Shown here piece after piece: positions 1-7,952 of a stretch of 38,283 nucleotides of DNA (the first letter of the stretch is position 1; each line of letters begins with the position of its first letter). The DNA is from an uncultured Clostridium sp. GTDB taxonomy: Bacteria; Bacillota; Clostridia; TANB77; CAG-508. The stretch covers positions 1 to 38,283 of the forward strand of contig USCB01000015.1 in the NCBI GenBank assembly GCA_900553125.1, given 5' to 3'. The position numbers and the translations under genes were made by a program. The notes beneath the pieces are model-generated. The model worked only from the letters and a program-made list of their open reading frames with translations, ran no database searches and was not told the DNA's origin.

Positions 1-56
1 TTTCATTTTTAATTTTTTTATAAAAAGACTTGACTTTTAATAGTTAGTCTCCTTTC

Positions 57-1100
57 CTATATTTTTAAGTTATTAATTTCATCATTTTTTACTTTTTTGG
101 ATTCCACATGACAGCATCTATTACATATAGGAAATAATTTTCCTTTTTTTAAGTCATTCCCTATTTCTATAAATTTTTTTTCATTAATTATGTCATTTAA
201 ATCTTTATCTGTAACATTACCGAACAATATATCTATATATTGGCAAAGAGAAACCTCTCCATTTGCTCTTACTCTAATTGAATCATCTACATGTTCACAA
301 TATCCATTATCAAAAACACTATCACATTTACTATCGTACCACTTTTTTATCTCTTCTTTTGTCATTTTAGGATATATTTGAAAATCAACATTTTCGATTT
401 TACATTTTTTATCAACATAATCTACTAATTTTACAATATCACTTCCATCTATGTTACATTCACTTTCAAATCCATCTATTATTTCATCTTCTATTCCAAA
501 TTGTTCTTTTATTAATTTTTTATGGCTTTCTTTTATTCTATTGGGATGCCACATAAGATGCTGAATTCTTAATTGTGTATTATATTTTTTAGCCAAATCT
601 ATTATAAAATCTATTGAATTCATGACTTGCTTTGAAATCACAGTAGTTAATCTAATTTCAGGAAAATTTGTTTCTTTTTGCTTTCTATATTTATTAAGTC
701 TTTCAATTCCTTCAATTGCTTTTTTTAAACTTCCATTAACACCTGTAATCATATCATGTTTTTCATTTTTTCCATGAATAGATATAGCAATAAAACTAAT
801 AACATTTGATTCAACCATATATTTTGCTATTTCATCTGTTATTAATGTTGCATTAGTAAGTATCTTCAAATCTAGACCTTCTTCCTTGCATTTTTCAACA
901 ACAAATTTAAAATTTGAACTTAATAATGGTTCTCTTGATGTTAAAACTATCGTTTTTCCTCCACTTTTTTTAAAATCATAAATCAATTTTTCGACCTTTT
1001 GTCTTTCTAAATCTTGATGTTTCCACTCCTTAGACCAACACATTTTACATTTCATATTGCATCTATCTGTAATTTCAAATCTTAATATTTTATCCTTCAT
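57..1100 (-). CDS. Radical SAM/SPASM-domain protein
   Basis: This is a 347-aa radical SAM enzyme of unknown substrate. The cluster motif CxxxCxxC is at Cys14, Cys18 and Cys21, directly after the first beta strand, and coordinates the 4Fe-4S cluster that cleaves S-adenosylmethionine. Further cysteines follow in the last third (CDS...GYCEH, SLCQY, and a terminal CNRCC), the pattern of a SPASM-type auxiliary cluster domain that uses extra Fe-S clusters for peptide or carbohydrate modification. The gene is translationally coupled to the upstream PHP gene: that gene's TAG lies one base before this ATG, with GAGGG just ahead as ribosome binding site. No precursor peptide is visible beside it, so calling it a RiPP maturase would be a guess. 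The radical SAM and SPASM assignments are firm; the substrate is unknown. Confidence 0.85.
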   Translation of the reverse strand: MKDKILRFEITDRCNMKCKMCWSKEWKHQDLERQKVEKLIYDFKKSGGKTIVLTSREPLLSSNFKFVVEKCKEEGLDLKILTNATLITDEIAKYMVESNVISFIAISIHGKNEKHDMITGVNGSLKKAIEGIERLNKYRKQKETNFPEIRLTTVISKQVMNSIDFIIDLAKKYNTQLRIQHLMWHPNRIKESHKKLIKEQFGIEDEIIDGFESECNIDGSDIVKLVDYVDKKCKIENVDFQIYPKMTKEEIKKWYDSKCDSVFDNGYCEHVDDSIRVRANGEVSLCQYIDILFGNVTDKDLNDIINEKKFIEIGNDLKKGKLFPICNRCCHVESKKVKNDEINNLKI

Positions 1101-1101
1101 A

Positions 1102-2010
1102 CTATTCCCTCATACTTTCATTTTCATTTTTCTCTTTATTAATGCTTTGGAAGTCATAATCCACAAAATTTAATTTATCTATTGTATTTCCTAACATTGT
1201 ATTTACTATTTTATGAGTAATTTTACTATTTAAAATTTGTCCTTTATAGTGTGCATCGATTCCATATAAGACTTTTATCTCTTTATATTCTGATAATATT
1301 TGCCAAAAATTTTTATTAGGATATTTTATATTCATAATTGTATTTCTAATTTTTTCTTCTTCATTAGCATTAGGTATCTGGCGCGTTACTTTTACATATT
1401 CTTTATATACTTCATTCAAATTTATCTCCATTGGTACTCCATATTTTTCAGCCAAATTACATAATTGTCTAGTAATAAATTCTTCCTTTTTTCCAAACTC
1501 TTTTCTGAACTTTAAAAACAAATCTGGATGAGCTATAATATCAGGTAATCCATTTTCTAATGATTTTGATATTAAACATACATATTGTATCATTTCTTTA
1601 TCTGTCAGACCACCTTGTTTTATAGAAAAATATTTTATTCTGCCTTCTCTGTCAAAAATAAAATGCTGACCGAGTATCATTTTATCTACTTTACTTTTCA
1701 GTTTTAAGATATTATCTAATTCTTTCGGTATATATTCAAATTCAAAGCCTGTTTCAATATTTATTTTACCTTTATATTTATTTTTCAATTTTCTTATCGA
1801 CTGTATGTATTCATCTACTTGACTATATGGCATTCTGATATTCTCTTTAATATCTTTAGTATTTTGAAATGGGATATGATCTGTAAATGCTAAAAATTTT
1901 ATTCCTACTTGACAAGCTTCTTTTACATATTCTTCATCACTGTAATTTTTTTCTGCATGCCCACATCTTTTCGTATGTGTATGATAATTAAAATTTTGAA
2001 TATTTTCCAT
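1102..2010 (-). CDS. PHP-domain phosphoesterase, histidinol-phosphatase-like
   Basis: This is a 302-aa PHP (polymerase and histidinol phosphatase) metalloenzyme. It shows the HTH motif at His10-His12, a conserved GH at 17-18, the TDH motif at about 43-45, and later metal-ligand segments (GQHF, AHPDL, GIDAH). This is the layout of HisK-type histidinol-phosphate phosphatases, trinuclear metal enzymes hydrolysing phosphate monoesters. No other histidine-biosynthesis gene is near, so the natural substrate is uncertain. The start is the only in-frame ATG near the 5' end because a TAG stands 18 bases upstream; a GAGGGGG tract lies about 27 bases upstream, too far for a normal ribosome binding site, so initiation may be weak. 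It is followed directly by the coupled radical SAM gene. Confidence 0.8.
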   Translation of the reverse strand: MENIQNFNYHTHTKRCGHAEKNYSDEEYVKEACQVGIKFLAFTDHIPFQNTKDIKENIRMPYSQVDEYIQSIRKLKNKYKGKINIETGFEFEYIPKELDNILKLKSKVDKMILGQHFIFDREGRIKYFSIKQGGLTDKEMIQYVCLISKSLENGLPDIIAHPDLFLKFRKEFGKKEEFITRQLCNLAEKYGVPMEINLNEVYKEYVKVTRQIPNANEEEKIRNTIMNIKYPNKNFWQILSEYKEIKVLYGIDAHYKGQILNSKITHKIVNTMLGNTIDKLNFVDYDFQSINKEKNENESMRE

Positions 2011-2386
2011 TTTTTCTATACTAAACTAAGTATGTGCCCCCTCTATGTGTATAATATATTTAGGTTTTTAATAAAGGATTTACCCATAAACCATTTTCAA
2101 CTATAAGAATATTTTCATATACTCATATTGAACCACTTGGTAGAAAAAAATCTGTCAAAATACTACTGAAAGGCTTATTAATTCTGCAATAATTCCTTTT
2201 AATTATATAACATTTTTTGGCAAGAGTAAATATTATATTTTTCAGTAATAACGAATATAAAAAAATTATTAGAAATTTAAACGTTTTGAATTTACATTTT
2301 TCGTAACGCAGCAGTACCAAGGATTTGCGGTTTAGATATTTTCTTTCAAAAGCCCACAAAGTCCCTAGGGACGCGAAATATTTTTT

Positions 2387-2415
2387 TTGACATTTTCAAC
2401 GTTCTTTTATATAAT
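2387..2415 (+). promoter_or_regulatory. Perfect sigma-A promoter
   Basis: TTGACA (2387-2392), a 17-base spacer and TATAAT (2410-2415): a full consensus match with ideal spacing. It points into a region with no protein gene, ending at the terminator near 2591-2635. An inverted repeat, AACTAAT-A-ATTAGTT, occupies 2422-2436, exactly at the expected start point, and could be an operator or a 5' hairpin. Confidence 0.75.
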
Positions 2416-2420
2416 ACAAT

Positions 2421-2635
2421 CAACTAATAATTAGTTTTCTGTCGAAGCGTATTTGTATTTTTATATTAATTATTTTTATGTCTATAAGTTTATGGGTTAG
2501 GTGGACATAAAATATTCTGCAAATCATATATACACCATCCTTTGTTTTTTCTTATTTTATCATTTCTTTGCGATAAAGTAAATTTCTTCAAAAAAACACA
2601 ATAAAATTTTCTTGATTTTACTGTGTTTTTTATTT
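2421..2635 (+). ncRNA. Candidate small non-coding RNA (about 210 nt)
   Basis: A consensus promoter ends at 2415 and a terminator hairpin lies at 2591-2631 on the same strand, leaving a transcript of about 210 nt. It contains no reading frame with a ribosome binding site; the longest ATG frame near 2479 is about ten codons. A hairpin with 9-bp arms (2474-2482 and 2504-2512) has a G-rich loop (GGGTTAGGTGG). I could not match it to 6S RNA, SRP RNA, tmRNA or RNase P RNA by their conserved sequence. It could instead be an antisense leader or a remnant promoter. Confidence 0.4.
2591..2635. terminator. Bidirectional terminator
   Basis: AAAAAACACA(A)TAAAAT at 2591-2607 pairs with ATTTTA(C)TGTGTTTTTT at 2615-2631, with a single A-C mismatch on the plus strand that becomes G-U on the minus strand. 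T-runs follow in both directions. It ends the mtaB operon (minus) and the candidate RNA (plus). Confidence 0.75.
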
Positions 2636-2638
2636 TTA

Positions 2639-3974
2639 TTATTTTGCTCCATTATCATTGCTATAAATTGTAGTTCCAAATAAATTTTGTTCTTTCGGCT
2701 CTAATAGTACAACATTAATAATTTTGTTTTCCAAATTTTCTTCACTTTCACAATATACTTTTATATAGTTTTTCGTATAACCAGACCATAAACCATTTTT
2801 TTTCTCTTCAAATAGAACCTCAACTTCTTTTCCTATATATTTTTCGTTATATTCCTTTTCATTTTTATTTGACAATTCAATTAATTTTTGACTTCGTTCT
2901 TCTTTTATATTTCCATCAATTTGATTTGTCATTTTAGCAGCTATTGTTCCTGCTCTTGGGGAATATTTAAAAATATGCATTTTATAGAATTTTATTCTTT
3001 CCAAAAATTCATATGTCTTTTCAAATTCTTTTTTTGTTTCCCCAGGAAATCCAACTATTATATCAGTTGTTAAATTAACATCTTTAAAGTATTTTCTTAA
3101 AATTTCTGTAACTCTTTCAAATTCTTCACATGAATATTTTCTATTCATTCTTTTTAGCGTTTCGTCACATCCACTTTGTAATGATAAATGAAATTGATTA
3201 CATATAGTATTTAGTTTTGATAGTCTTTTTGCAAATTCTTCTGTTATAATTGTTGGTTCAAGTGAACCTAATCTTATTCTTTGTATACCTTTTATTTTAT
3301 CTAAATCTTCTAATAAGTCTATTAGCCTATAATTATTCTGAAAATCTTTTCCATATGAGGCAATATGTATTCCTGTTATTACTATTTCTTTTATTCCTTT
3401 TTCTGCAATTTTTGTTACTTCATCTATTACATTTTCTTTTTTTCTACTTCTTATTCTTCCTCTTGCATATGGAATTAAACAATATGTGCAAAAATTATTG
3501 CATCCATCTTGAATTTTTACTGTCGCTCTTGTCTTCTCTGAAAATGTTATCAATCCCATTTCTTGAAATTCTTTTTCATCATTTACATCTATTATATCTA
3601 TTTTTTCTTTTTCTTCTATATATTTTTCAAGTTTTGAAACTATATCTTTTTTTTCGACATTTCCTAAACATAAATCGATTTCTGACATTTCTTTTACTTT
3701 TTCTTTTGCTACCTGAACATAACATCCTACAGCTATAATTATTGAATTTTGGTTTTCTTCTTTTACTTTTCTTAAAATTTGTCTTGATTTTCTATCTGCT
3801 ATATTTGTTACTGTACATGTATTTACAACCACTATATCTGGTTTTTGCTCAATTTCACATATTTCGTACCCTTTTTCTTGAAATTTTTGTGCCATTGCAT
3901 TTGATTCGTATTGGTTTACTTTACAACCGTAGTGTATAGAATGCTACTTTTTTAGGTCTATTTCCGCATTTCAT
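2639..3974 (-). CDS. mtaB: MtaB tRNA t6A37 methylthiotransferase, +1 frameshift at CGG codon 16
   Basis: MtaB converts t6A37 to ms2t6A37 in tRNAs reading ANN codons. The body shows the N-terminal UPF0004 domain (NTCTVTN), the radical SAM motif CNNFCTYC and a C-terminal TRAM-like region. The start with a good GAGAGG site is the ATG at 3974, reading MKCGNRPKKVAFYTL; the frame then meets CGG-TTG-TAA at 3929-3921. Skipping the C at 3929 gives LGCKVNQYESNAMA, the invariant family start that carries the first cluster cysteine. With one base skipped the gene is 444 aa, normal for MtaB. Without it, the first internal ATG (3895) lacks that cysteine and would give a non-functional enzyme. It is the last gene of the flippase-pth-rng operon. 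Family certain; frameshift status certain from the sequence; mechanism inferred. Confidence 0.9.
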
Positions 3975-4025
3975 TTTGCCTCTCTTTCATTTCTTCTTTT
4001 CTTATTTCTACATCAATTTTTTATA

Positions 4026-5210
4026 TTATCCATTCAAATGGCTACAAATATGCTTTCTGGTAAGTTCCATTAAATTAAGTTTAGTAAATCCTTCAACTTG
4101 AGTTTTAGCTCTATCAGTTTTCAACTGTTCTTTCAAAAGATTTTCAATCTTTTCCTTATTTTCTTTATTTTTCATATCAATATAATCAATAATAATAATT
4201 CCACCAATATCTCTAAGTCGTAATTGTTTTGCAATCTCAATAGTAGCCTCTTTGTTAACCTTAAATATTGTAGATTCCAAATCCTTATTTCCTGTAAATT
4301 TTCCAGTATTAACATCAATTGCTGTTAGAGCCTCTGTTTTGTCTATTGTTATAAAACCACCACAATTAAGCCAAATTTTTCTATTTTCTATTTTTTCTAG
4401 TTGCCCTATCAATCCATATTCTTCAATAAGATCATCTTTATTTAGATATTCAACTTTTATAGTATCCGTTTTAGTTAAATTATTCTTTATTTTTTCATAT
4501 TCGGTTTTGCTGTTTGTTGTAATTTTATCTATTCCATTTATACTTAAATCGATAAGCATTTTTTCTACAACATTTTCACTTTCACAAATTAATTTAGGTT
4601 CACCTGCACTAGTATTATATTCTTTTTCTATTTTTTTCCATTTATTTAATAAATTATCTATATCTTTTTTGATATCTTCCTTAGAAGCTTTTTCTGCAGA
4701 TGTTCTTACAATTGCTCCAAATCCTTTTGGTAAATTTTCCTTTATAAACTTTATTAATTCATCTTTTTTCTCTTTATTATCAATTTTCTGGGAAATAGTA
4801 ATAAAATCTATATTAGGCATTACAACAACAAATTTTCCTGGCAAACTTATATGAGTTGAAACTCTTGCTCCTTTTTTATTGTCACTATCTTTTTTTACTT
4901 GTATTAATATTTTTTGATTAGGTTTTAGCACCTTTTTTATATCAATAGTTGTATCTAATTTTTGTTTTTTCTCATCTATTTGAGGCATTGCATCTTTTAG
5001 ATGAATAAATCCCTTTTTGCTACCTCCAAAATCTACAAATGCTGCTTGCATTCCATCTATTATATCTCCAACTTTGCCAACATAAATATTTCCTTCTAAT
5101 CTTCTTTTTCTATCTTCTTCTGTACTTGTATAATATTCTATTATTTTACCATTTTGTAATAAAATAATATTTTCTAAATCTTCGTTTTTATTTATAATTA
5201 ATTCTAACAT
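4026..5210 (-). CDS. rng: Ribonuclease G/E family protein, short form
   Basis: This is a 394-aa single-strand endoribonuclease of the RNase E/G family, acting in rRNA maturation and mRNA decay. An S1-type RNA-binding region occupies the first third (GNIYVGKVGDIIDGMQAAFVDFG). The two catalytic Mg-binding aspartates are visible as Asp299 in TAIDVNTG and Asp342 in IIIIDYID. It ends at residue 394 shortly after MELTRK, so the CPxCxG zinc-link that holds the RNase E/G dimer is missing; the family is often 450 aa or more. No CGG or frame break is seen at the end, so this looks like a natural short form. An AAGGAG site precedes the ATG. It lies between pth and mtaB in one operon. Confidence 0.88.
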   Translation of the reverse strand: MLELIINKNEDLENIILLQNGKIIEYYTSTEEDRKRRLEGNIYVGKVGDIIDGMQAAFVDFGGSKKGFIHLKDAMPQIDEKKQKLDTTIDIKKVLKPNQKILIQVKKDSDNKKGARVSTHISLPGKFVVVMPNIDFITISQKIDNKEKKDELIKFIKENLPKGFGAIVRTSAEKASKEDIKKDIDNLLNKWKKIEKEYNTSAGEPKLICESENVVEKMLIDLSINGIDKITTNSKTEYEKIKNNLTKTDTIKVEYLNKDDLIEEYGLIGQLEKIENRKIWLNCGGFITIDKTEALTAIDVNTGKFTGNKDLESTIFKVNKEATIEIAKQLRLRDIGGIIIIDYIDMKNKENKEKIENLLKEQLKTDRAKTQVEGFTKLNLMELTRKHICSHLNG

Positions 5211-5223
5211 CGTCCTTGCTCCT

Positions 5224-5790
5224 TTAGTTTTTGCTATTTATTACATTCATTGCTCTATCTACGCCATTCTTGACAATTTCCTCAACTGCCTCACGTCCTG
5301 TATCAATTCCCTTAAGTAATATTTCATAATCTTCATTTGAAACTTTTCCTATAACATAATTTATTAAATCTGATTTTATTAAAGGCTTACCTGTTCCAAT
5401 TCTTACATGTGGAAAGTTTGTTGTTTTCAAATTCTCCACAACAGATTTCATACCATTATGGCTTCCTGCTCCGCCTTTTTTTCTAAGCTTTACTATACCT
5501 GGCTCTATATCTATATCATCATAAATTATAATTACATTTTCAATGTCTATTTTATAGTAATTTACAAATTGTATTATTGATTCTCCACTTAAATTCATAT
5601 AAGTTTGCGGTTTGCAAAGTATTACCTTTTCATTTTCTATCATTCCAGTTCCGTATAGTGCATTAAATCCTTGTTTTTCTACTTTGATGTCATACTTTTT
5701 CGAAAGTTCATTTATAACATCAAATCCCATATTATGCCTCGTTTTGCTATACTCTGGTTCTGGGTTTCCTAAACCTACTACTAAATACAT
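5224..5790 (-). CDS. pth: Peptidyl-tRNA hydrolase
   Basis: Pth releases tRNA from peptidyl-tRNA that drops off ribosomes, and is normally essential. At 188 aa it has the usual length. It shows the Asn9 and His19 active-site region (GLGNP...TRHNMGF), the YDDIDIEPG segment with the catalytic Asp, and GGAGSHNGMKS. An AAGGAAG ribosome binding site precedes the ATG. It is followed 13 bases later by rng, and the flippase gene is upstream with about 20 bases between them, so all are probably co-transcribed. The demand for Pth would be expected to rise if stalling at unassigned codons is frequent in this cell, though that link is only speculation. Confidence 0.95.
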   Translation of the reverse strand: MYLVVGLGNPEPEYSKTRHNMGFDVINELSKKYDIKVEKQGFNALYGTGMIENEKVILCKPQTYMNLSGESIIQFVNYYKIDIENVIIIYDDIDIEPGIVKLRKKGGAGSHNGMKSVVENLKTTNFPHVRIGTGKPLIKSDLINYVIGKVSNEDYEILLKGIDTGREAVEEIVKNGVDRAMNVINSKN

Positions 5791-5809
5791 TTTGTAAACT
5801 TCCTTTCTT

Positions 5810-7261
5810 TTAATTTCTTGCTAAATTTCCTAAAATTTTATCTCTTACTTTATTTATCATCATATGTATAAATTTATCTTTAAAATAAATTAATATTCCA
5901 AAATATATTACTACTCCAACTATTATTTGAACTACCATACAAATAAATCCTGTAAGTACCAATCTTACTAGCATACATCCTGCAAACATTAATAATCCAG
6001 CAAATATATATCTGTAACTTAGTCTTAACATATATTTTAAATTTATTTCTTTTTTTACATAATGTAATTGCATCAAATCAACAACAAGCTGTGATACAAC
6101 AGTTGCAATACAAGCCCCAATTGATTGCCATAAATTTATCATAATATAATTTAATATAAAATTTACTACAACCCCAGCCACAACCGATAGTGTAAATTCC
6201 TTTTGCCTTTTGGTTGGAAGTAAGTATTGTGTTCCAATTATATTGGCAATTCCCATAAGTAAAATTATTGGTGTTATTATGTTCATCAATACTACTACTT
6301 TATCATAACCAGGTCCAAAGAACCATGGTACAAAATCCCTTGATATTGCAATTAAACCAAACATTATAGGAAAACTTAATAAATATGTAAAGTTAAATGA
6401 TTTTTTCATGCAATCATTAATTTGCTTTTTCTCGCCATTTGCAAACATATTGGCCATTCTTGGTACCATTACAGTTCCAAGTGATGTGACTAATGTTAAA
6501 AGTACTCTTATTATTTTTTGACTTTGTTCATAATATCCAGTTTCTGCTTTATCTGTAATTATTTTTCCTAGCATTGTCGTATCTAACATGTTATAAATTT
6601 TGTTTGATACCTGCGGTATGAAGAGTAATACAATTGCTGGTATTTGTCTTTTTATGTTTATGTTTTTTACTTTTACACCTTTAAAATATTTTGGTAAATA
6701 AAACCATAGTGATATATTTCCTATTAAATCAGCAAAAGCATATATTGCTAAATACTTATCTAAATCTGTTTCTTGTTTTACTATTAGAAATATTAACCCT
6801 ACACTTGTAAGTCTTACTGCTATATTTCTTAATACTGTTTTTTTAAAATCTTCCATTCCTTGGAAGAACCAGCTTATATCAAATGCTGCAGCTATCAGCT
6901 CGAAAAATAGTATTCTGTAATACTCACTATATTCGCCTTGTTTCATAAATGATAAATAATATACAATTGAGGCAATTCCTATTGTTATAAATCTAAATAG
7001 AACCAGTTCTATAAATATTTTTTTCTTTTTGGTTTTATTGTCTTGCACATATGCTATTTCTCTTTGTCCATACATTGATATTCCAAGTGAACCAAATAGT
7101 ACAAAATAATTTACTATTGTATAGGTATATATATATATTCCGTTTCCTCTTGCCCCTAATACCCTCGCTAGGTATGATGCTGTAACTAGTGGTAATATTA
7201 ATGTTAATATTTGATATGTTAAATTATATAAATAATTTTTCATTATACTTTTTTTTGCCAT
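5810..7261 (-). CDS. Polysaccharide/lipid flippase of the MOP superfamily (Wzx-like)
   Basis: This 483-aa polytopic membrane protein has the length and hydrophobic pattern (12 to 14 helices) of Wzx/RfbX-type flippases, which move undecaprenyl-linked oligosaccharides across the membrane. The N-terminal region (NYLYNLTYQILTLILPLVTASYLARVLG) is the family signature. An AAGGAAAAG site precedes the ATG. The gene heads an operon with pth, rng and mtaB, an unusual mix of envelope and RNA functions. A glycosyltransferase gene lies nearby at 7953-8771, which supports a cell-surface glycan role. The particular glycan is unknown. Confidence 0.85.
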   Translation of the reverse strand: MAKKSIMKNYLYNLTYQILTLILPLVTASYLARVLGARGNGIYIYTYTIVNYFVLFGSLGISMYGQREIAYVQDNKTKKKKIFIELVLFRFITIGIASIVYYLSFMKQGEYSEYYRILFFELIAAAFDISWFFQGMEDFKKTVLRNIAVRLTSVGLIFLIVKQETDLDKYLAIYAFADLIGNISLWFYLPKYFKGVKVKNINIKRQIPAIVLLFIPQVSNKIYNMLDTTMLGKIITDKAETGYYEQSQKIIRVLLTLVTSLGTVMVPRMANMFANGEKKQINDCMKKSFNFTYLLSFPIMFGLIAISRDFVPWFFGPGYDKVVVLMNIITPIILLMGIANIIGTQYLLPTKRQKEFTLSVVAGVVVNFILNYIMINLWQSIGACIATVVSQLVVDLMQLHYVKKEINLKYMLRLSYRYIFAGLLMFAGCMLVRLVLTGFICMVVQIIVGVVIYFGILIYFKDKFIHMMINKVRDKILGNLARN

Positions 7262-7294
7262 TTTTTTCTTTTCCTTTTGTTTTTAATTTTTTAA

Positions 7295-7323
7295 AGTATA
7301 TCAAATTTGATTATTTTTATCAA
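7295..7323 (-). promoter_or_regulatory. Promoter of the flippase-pth-rng-mtaB operon
   Basis: On the minus strand TTGATA (7323-7318), 17 bases, then TATACT (7300-7295), about 35 bases before the flippase ATG. One mismatch in each hexamer. Confidence 0.65.
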
Positions 7324-7332
7324 TACATTTGA

Positions 7333-7365
7333 CAAAAAAATAAAGCAGCTTTTGCTTTAGCTACT
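7333..7365 (-). terminator. rpmE terminator
   Basis: On the minus strand AGTAGCT pairs with AGCTGCT (one G-U) around an 8-base loop, followed by a T-rich tract (TTATTTTTTT). It lies 15 bases after the rpmE stop. Confidence 0.75.
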
Positions 7366-7379
7366 TCTATTTTTCATTC

Positions 7380-7583
7380 TTATGCAAGACCGTATTTTTT
7401 CTTGAATCTGTCTGCTCTACTTCCTGCTGTGTCACGTCTTACTAAGTTTCCTGTCCAGAATGGATGACATTTTGAGCATATATCAACTTTCATGTCTTTT
7501 TTTGTTGAACCTACTGTCATTACGTTTCCGCATGCACATGTTATTGTTGTTTCTTCATAATTTGGTTGAATGTTTTTATTCAT
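7380..7583 (-). CDS. rpmE: 50S ribosomal protein L31, zinc-binding form
   Basis: L31 is a small large-subunit protein near the intersubunit bridge. The CxC and CSKC cysteines of the zinc-binding type are present, with the family motifs GSTKK and CHPFWTG. The usual GKQKLVDTGGRVDRF stretch is replaced by GNLVRRDTAGSRADRF, a two-residue longer variant. I choose the ATG at 7583, giving 67 aa: a GTG nine bases upstream (7592) is in frame, but it overlaps the GAGGTG ribosome binding site, which is ideally spaced for the ATG. An in-frame CGT arginine codon is used here, showing that this arginine codon is decoded normally. Confidence 0.95.
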   Translation of the reverse strand: MNKNIQPNYEETTITCACGNVMTVGSTKKDMKVDICSKCHPFWTGNLVRRDTAGSRADRFKKKYGLA

Positions 7584-7680
7584 TTTTTTCACCTCTTCTT
7601 CCTTATGTTTTGTATGTTCTTTGACATACTCTTTAGATGTTATGTTCTATGTTATCATATTTTTTTGTTTTTTTCAAGTG

Positions 7681-7857
7681 TTATTTTATTACATTTTCTT
7701 TGTCTTTTTCGTATTCGTATTGTTTTAGCATATATTCAGCTGATGTTAATGCTTCTTTATTAAATGTTACTCTTTTTACTAATTTTGAAACTATGTTGAA
7801 TAGACATGCTATTATTAATATTAAAATACATACTTTTTTCCATATTTTAGATAACAT
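7681..7857 (-). CDS. 58-aa single-span membrane protein
   Basis: This is a short gene (MLSKIWKK... to ...KENVIK) that automatic calling would easily miss. A positively charged N-terminus leads into one hydrophobic helix of about 15 residues (VCILILIIACLF), then a basic and acidic tail rich in Lys, Glu and Tyr. A strong AAGGAG site sits 8 bases before the ATG and a perfect consensus promoter lies just upstream, so expression is likely strong. It precedes rpmE by about 100 bases on the same strand. I do not recognise a family; a small regulatory membrane peptide or a type I toxin-like peptide are both possible, without specific evidence. Confidence 0.7.
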   Translation of the reverse strand: MLSKIWKKVCILILIIACLFNIVSKLVKRVTFNKEALTSAEYMLKQYEYEKDKENVIK

Positions 7858-7913
7858 ATTTTTTCTCCTTTTGGCGTTTTAAAGCGTGTTTGTTTCGCTT
7901 TTCTACATTGTTT

Positions 7914-7942
7914 ATTATACAGGTTTATTACTGAGTTGTCAA
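7914..7942 (-). promoter_or_regulatory. Perfect sigma-A promoter for the 58-aa protein
   Basis: TTGACA (7942-7937), 17-base spacer, TATAAT (7919-7914) on the minus strand: all twelve positions match consensus. It lies 11 bases past the glycosyltransferase stop and about 57 bases before the small gene's ATG. It may also feed rpmE. Confidence 0.85.
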
Positions 7943-7952
7943 GTAGTAATTT

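Larger units (their letters stand above)
2011..2638. other. 628-bp interval without a supported protein gene
   Basis: No convincing coding sequence was found on either strand. The interval contains a 12-bp perfect palindrome (GTCCCTAGGGAC, 2361-2372), a consensus plus-strand promoter (2387-2415), an inverted repeat at the predicted transcription start, a 9-bp hairpin (2474-2482 with 2504-2512) and a terminator at the right end. A minus-strand reading frame at 2123-2359 exists but starts at TTG without a ribosome binding site and resembles no family I know. Confidence 0.6.

Noticed and set aside
2123..2359. 78-codon minus-strand reading frame in the large intergenic region
   Set aside because: It starts at TTG without a ribosome binding site, has no family likeness and an odd composition; treated as non-coding.
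2421..2635. 6S RNA, SRP RNA or RNase P RNA in the intergenic candidate
   Set aside because: None of the conserved sequence or pairing features of these RNAs could be recognised.
3250..3738. Long plus-strand reading frames rich in Leu, Phe and His, antisense to mtaB (similar ones lie antisense to ntpA, murC-side genes and rny)
   Set aside because: These are shadows of AT-rich genes on the opposite strand, with biased composition and no ribosome binding sites.
3893..3895. Internal ATG as the true start of mtaB, making the upstream part non-coding
   Set aside because: The upstream sequence encodes the conserved KVAFYTLGCKVNQYE start of the family with a proper ribosome binding site, so the gene clearly begins at 3974.
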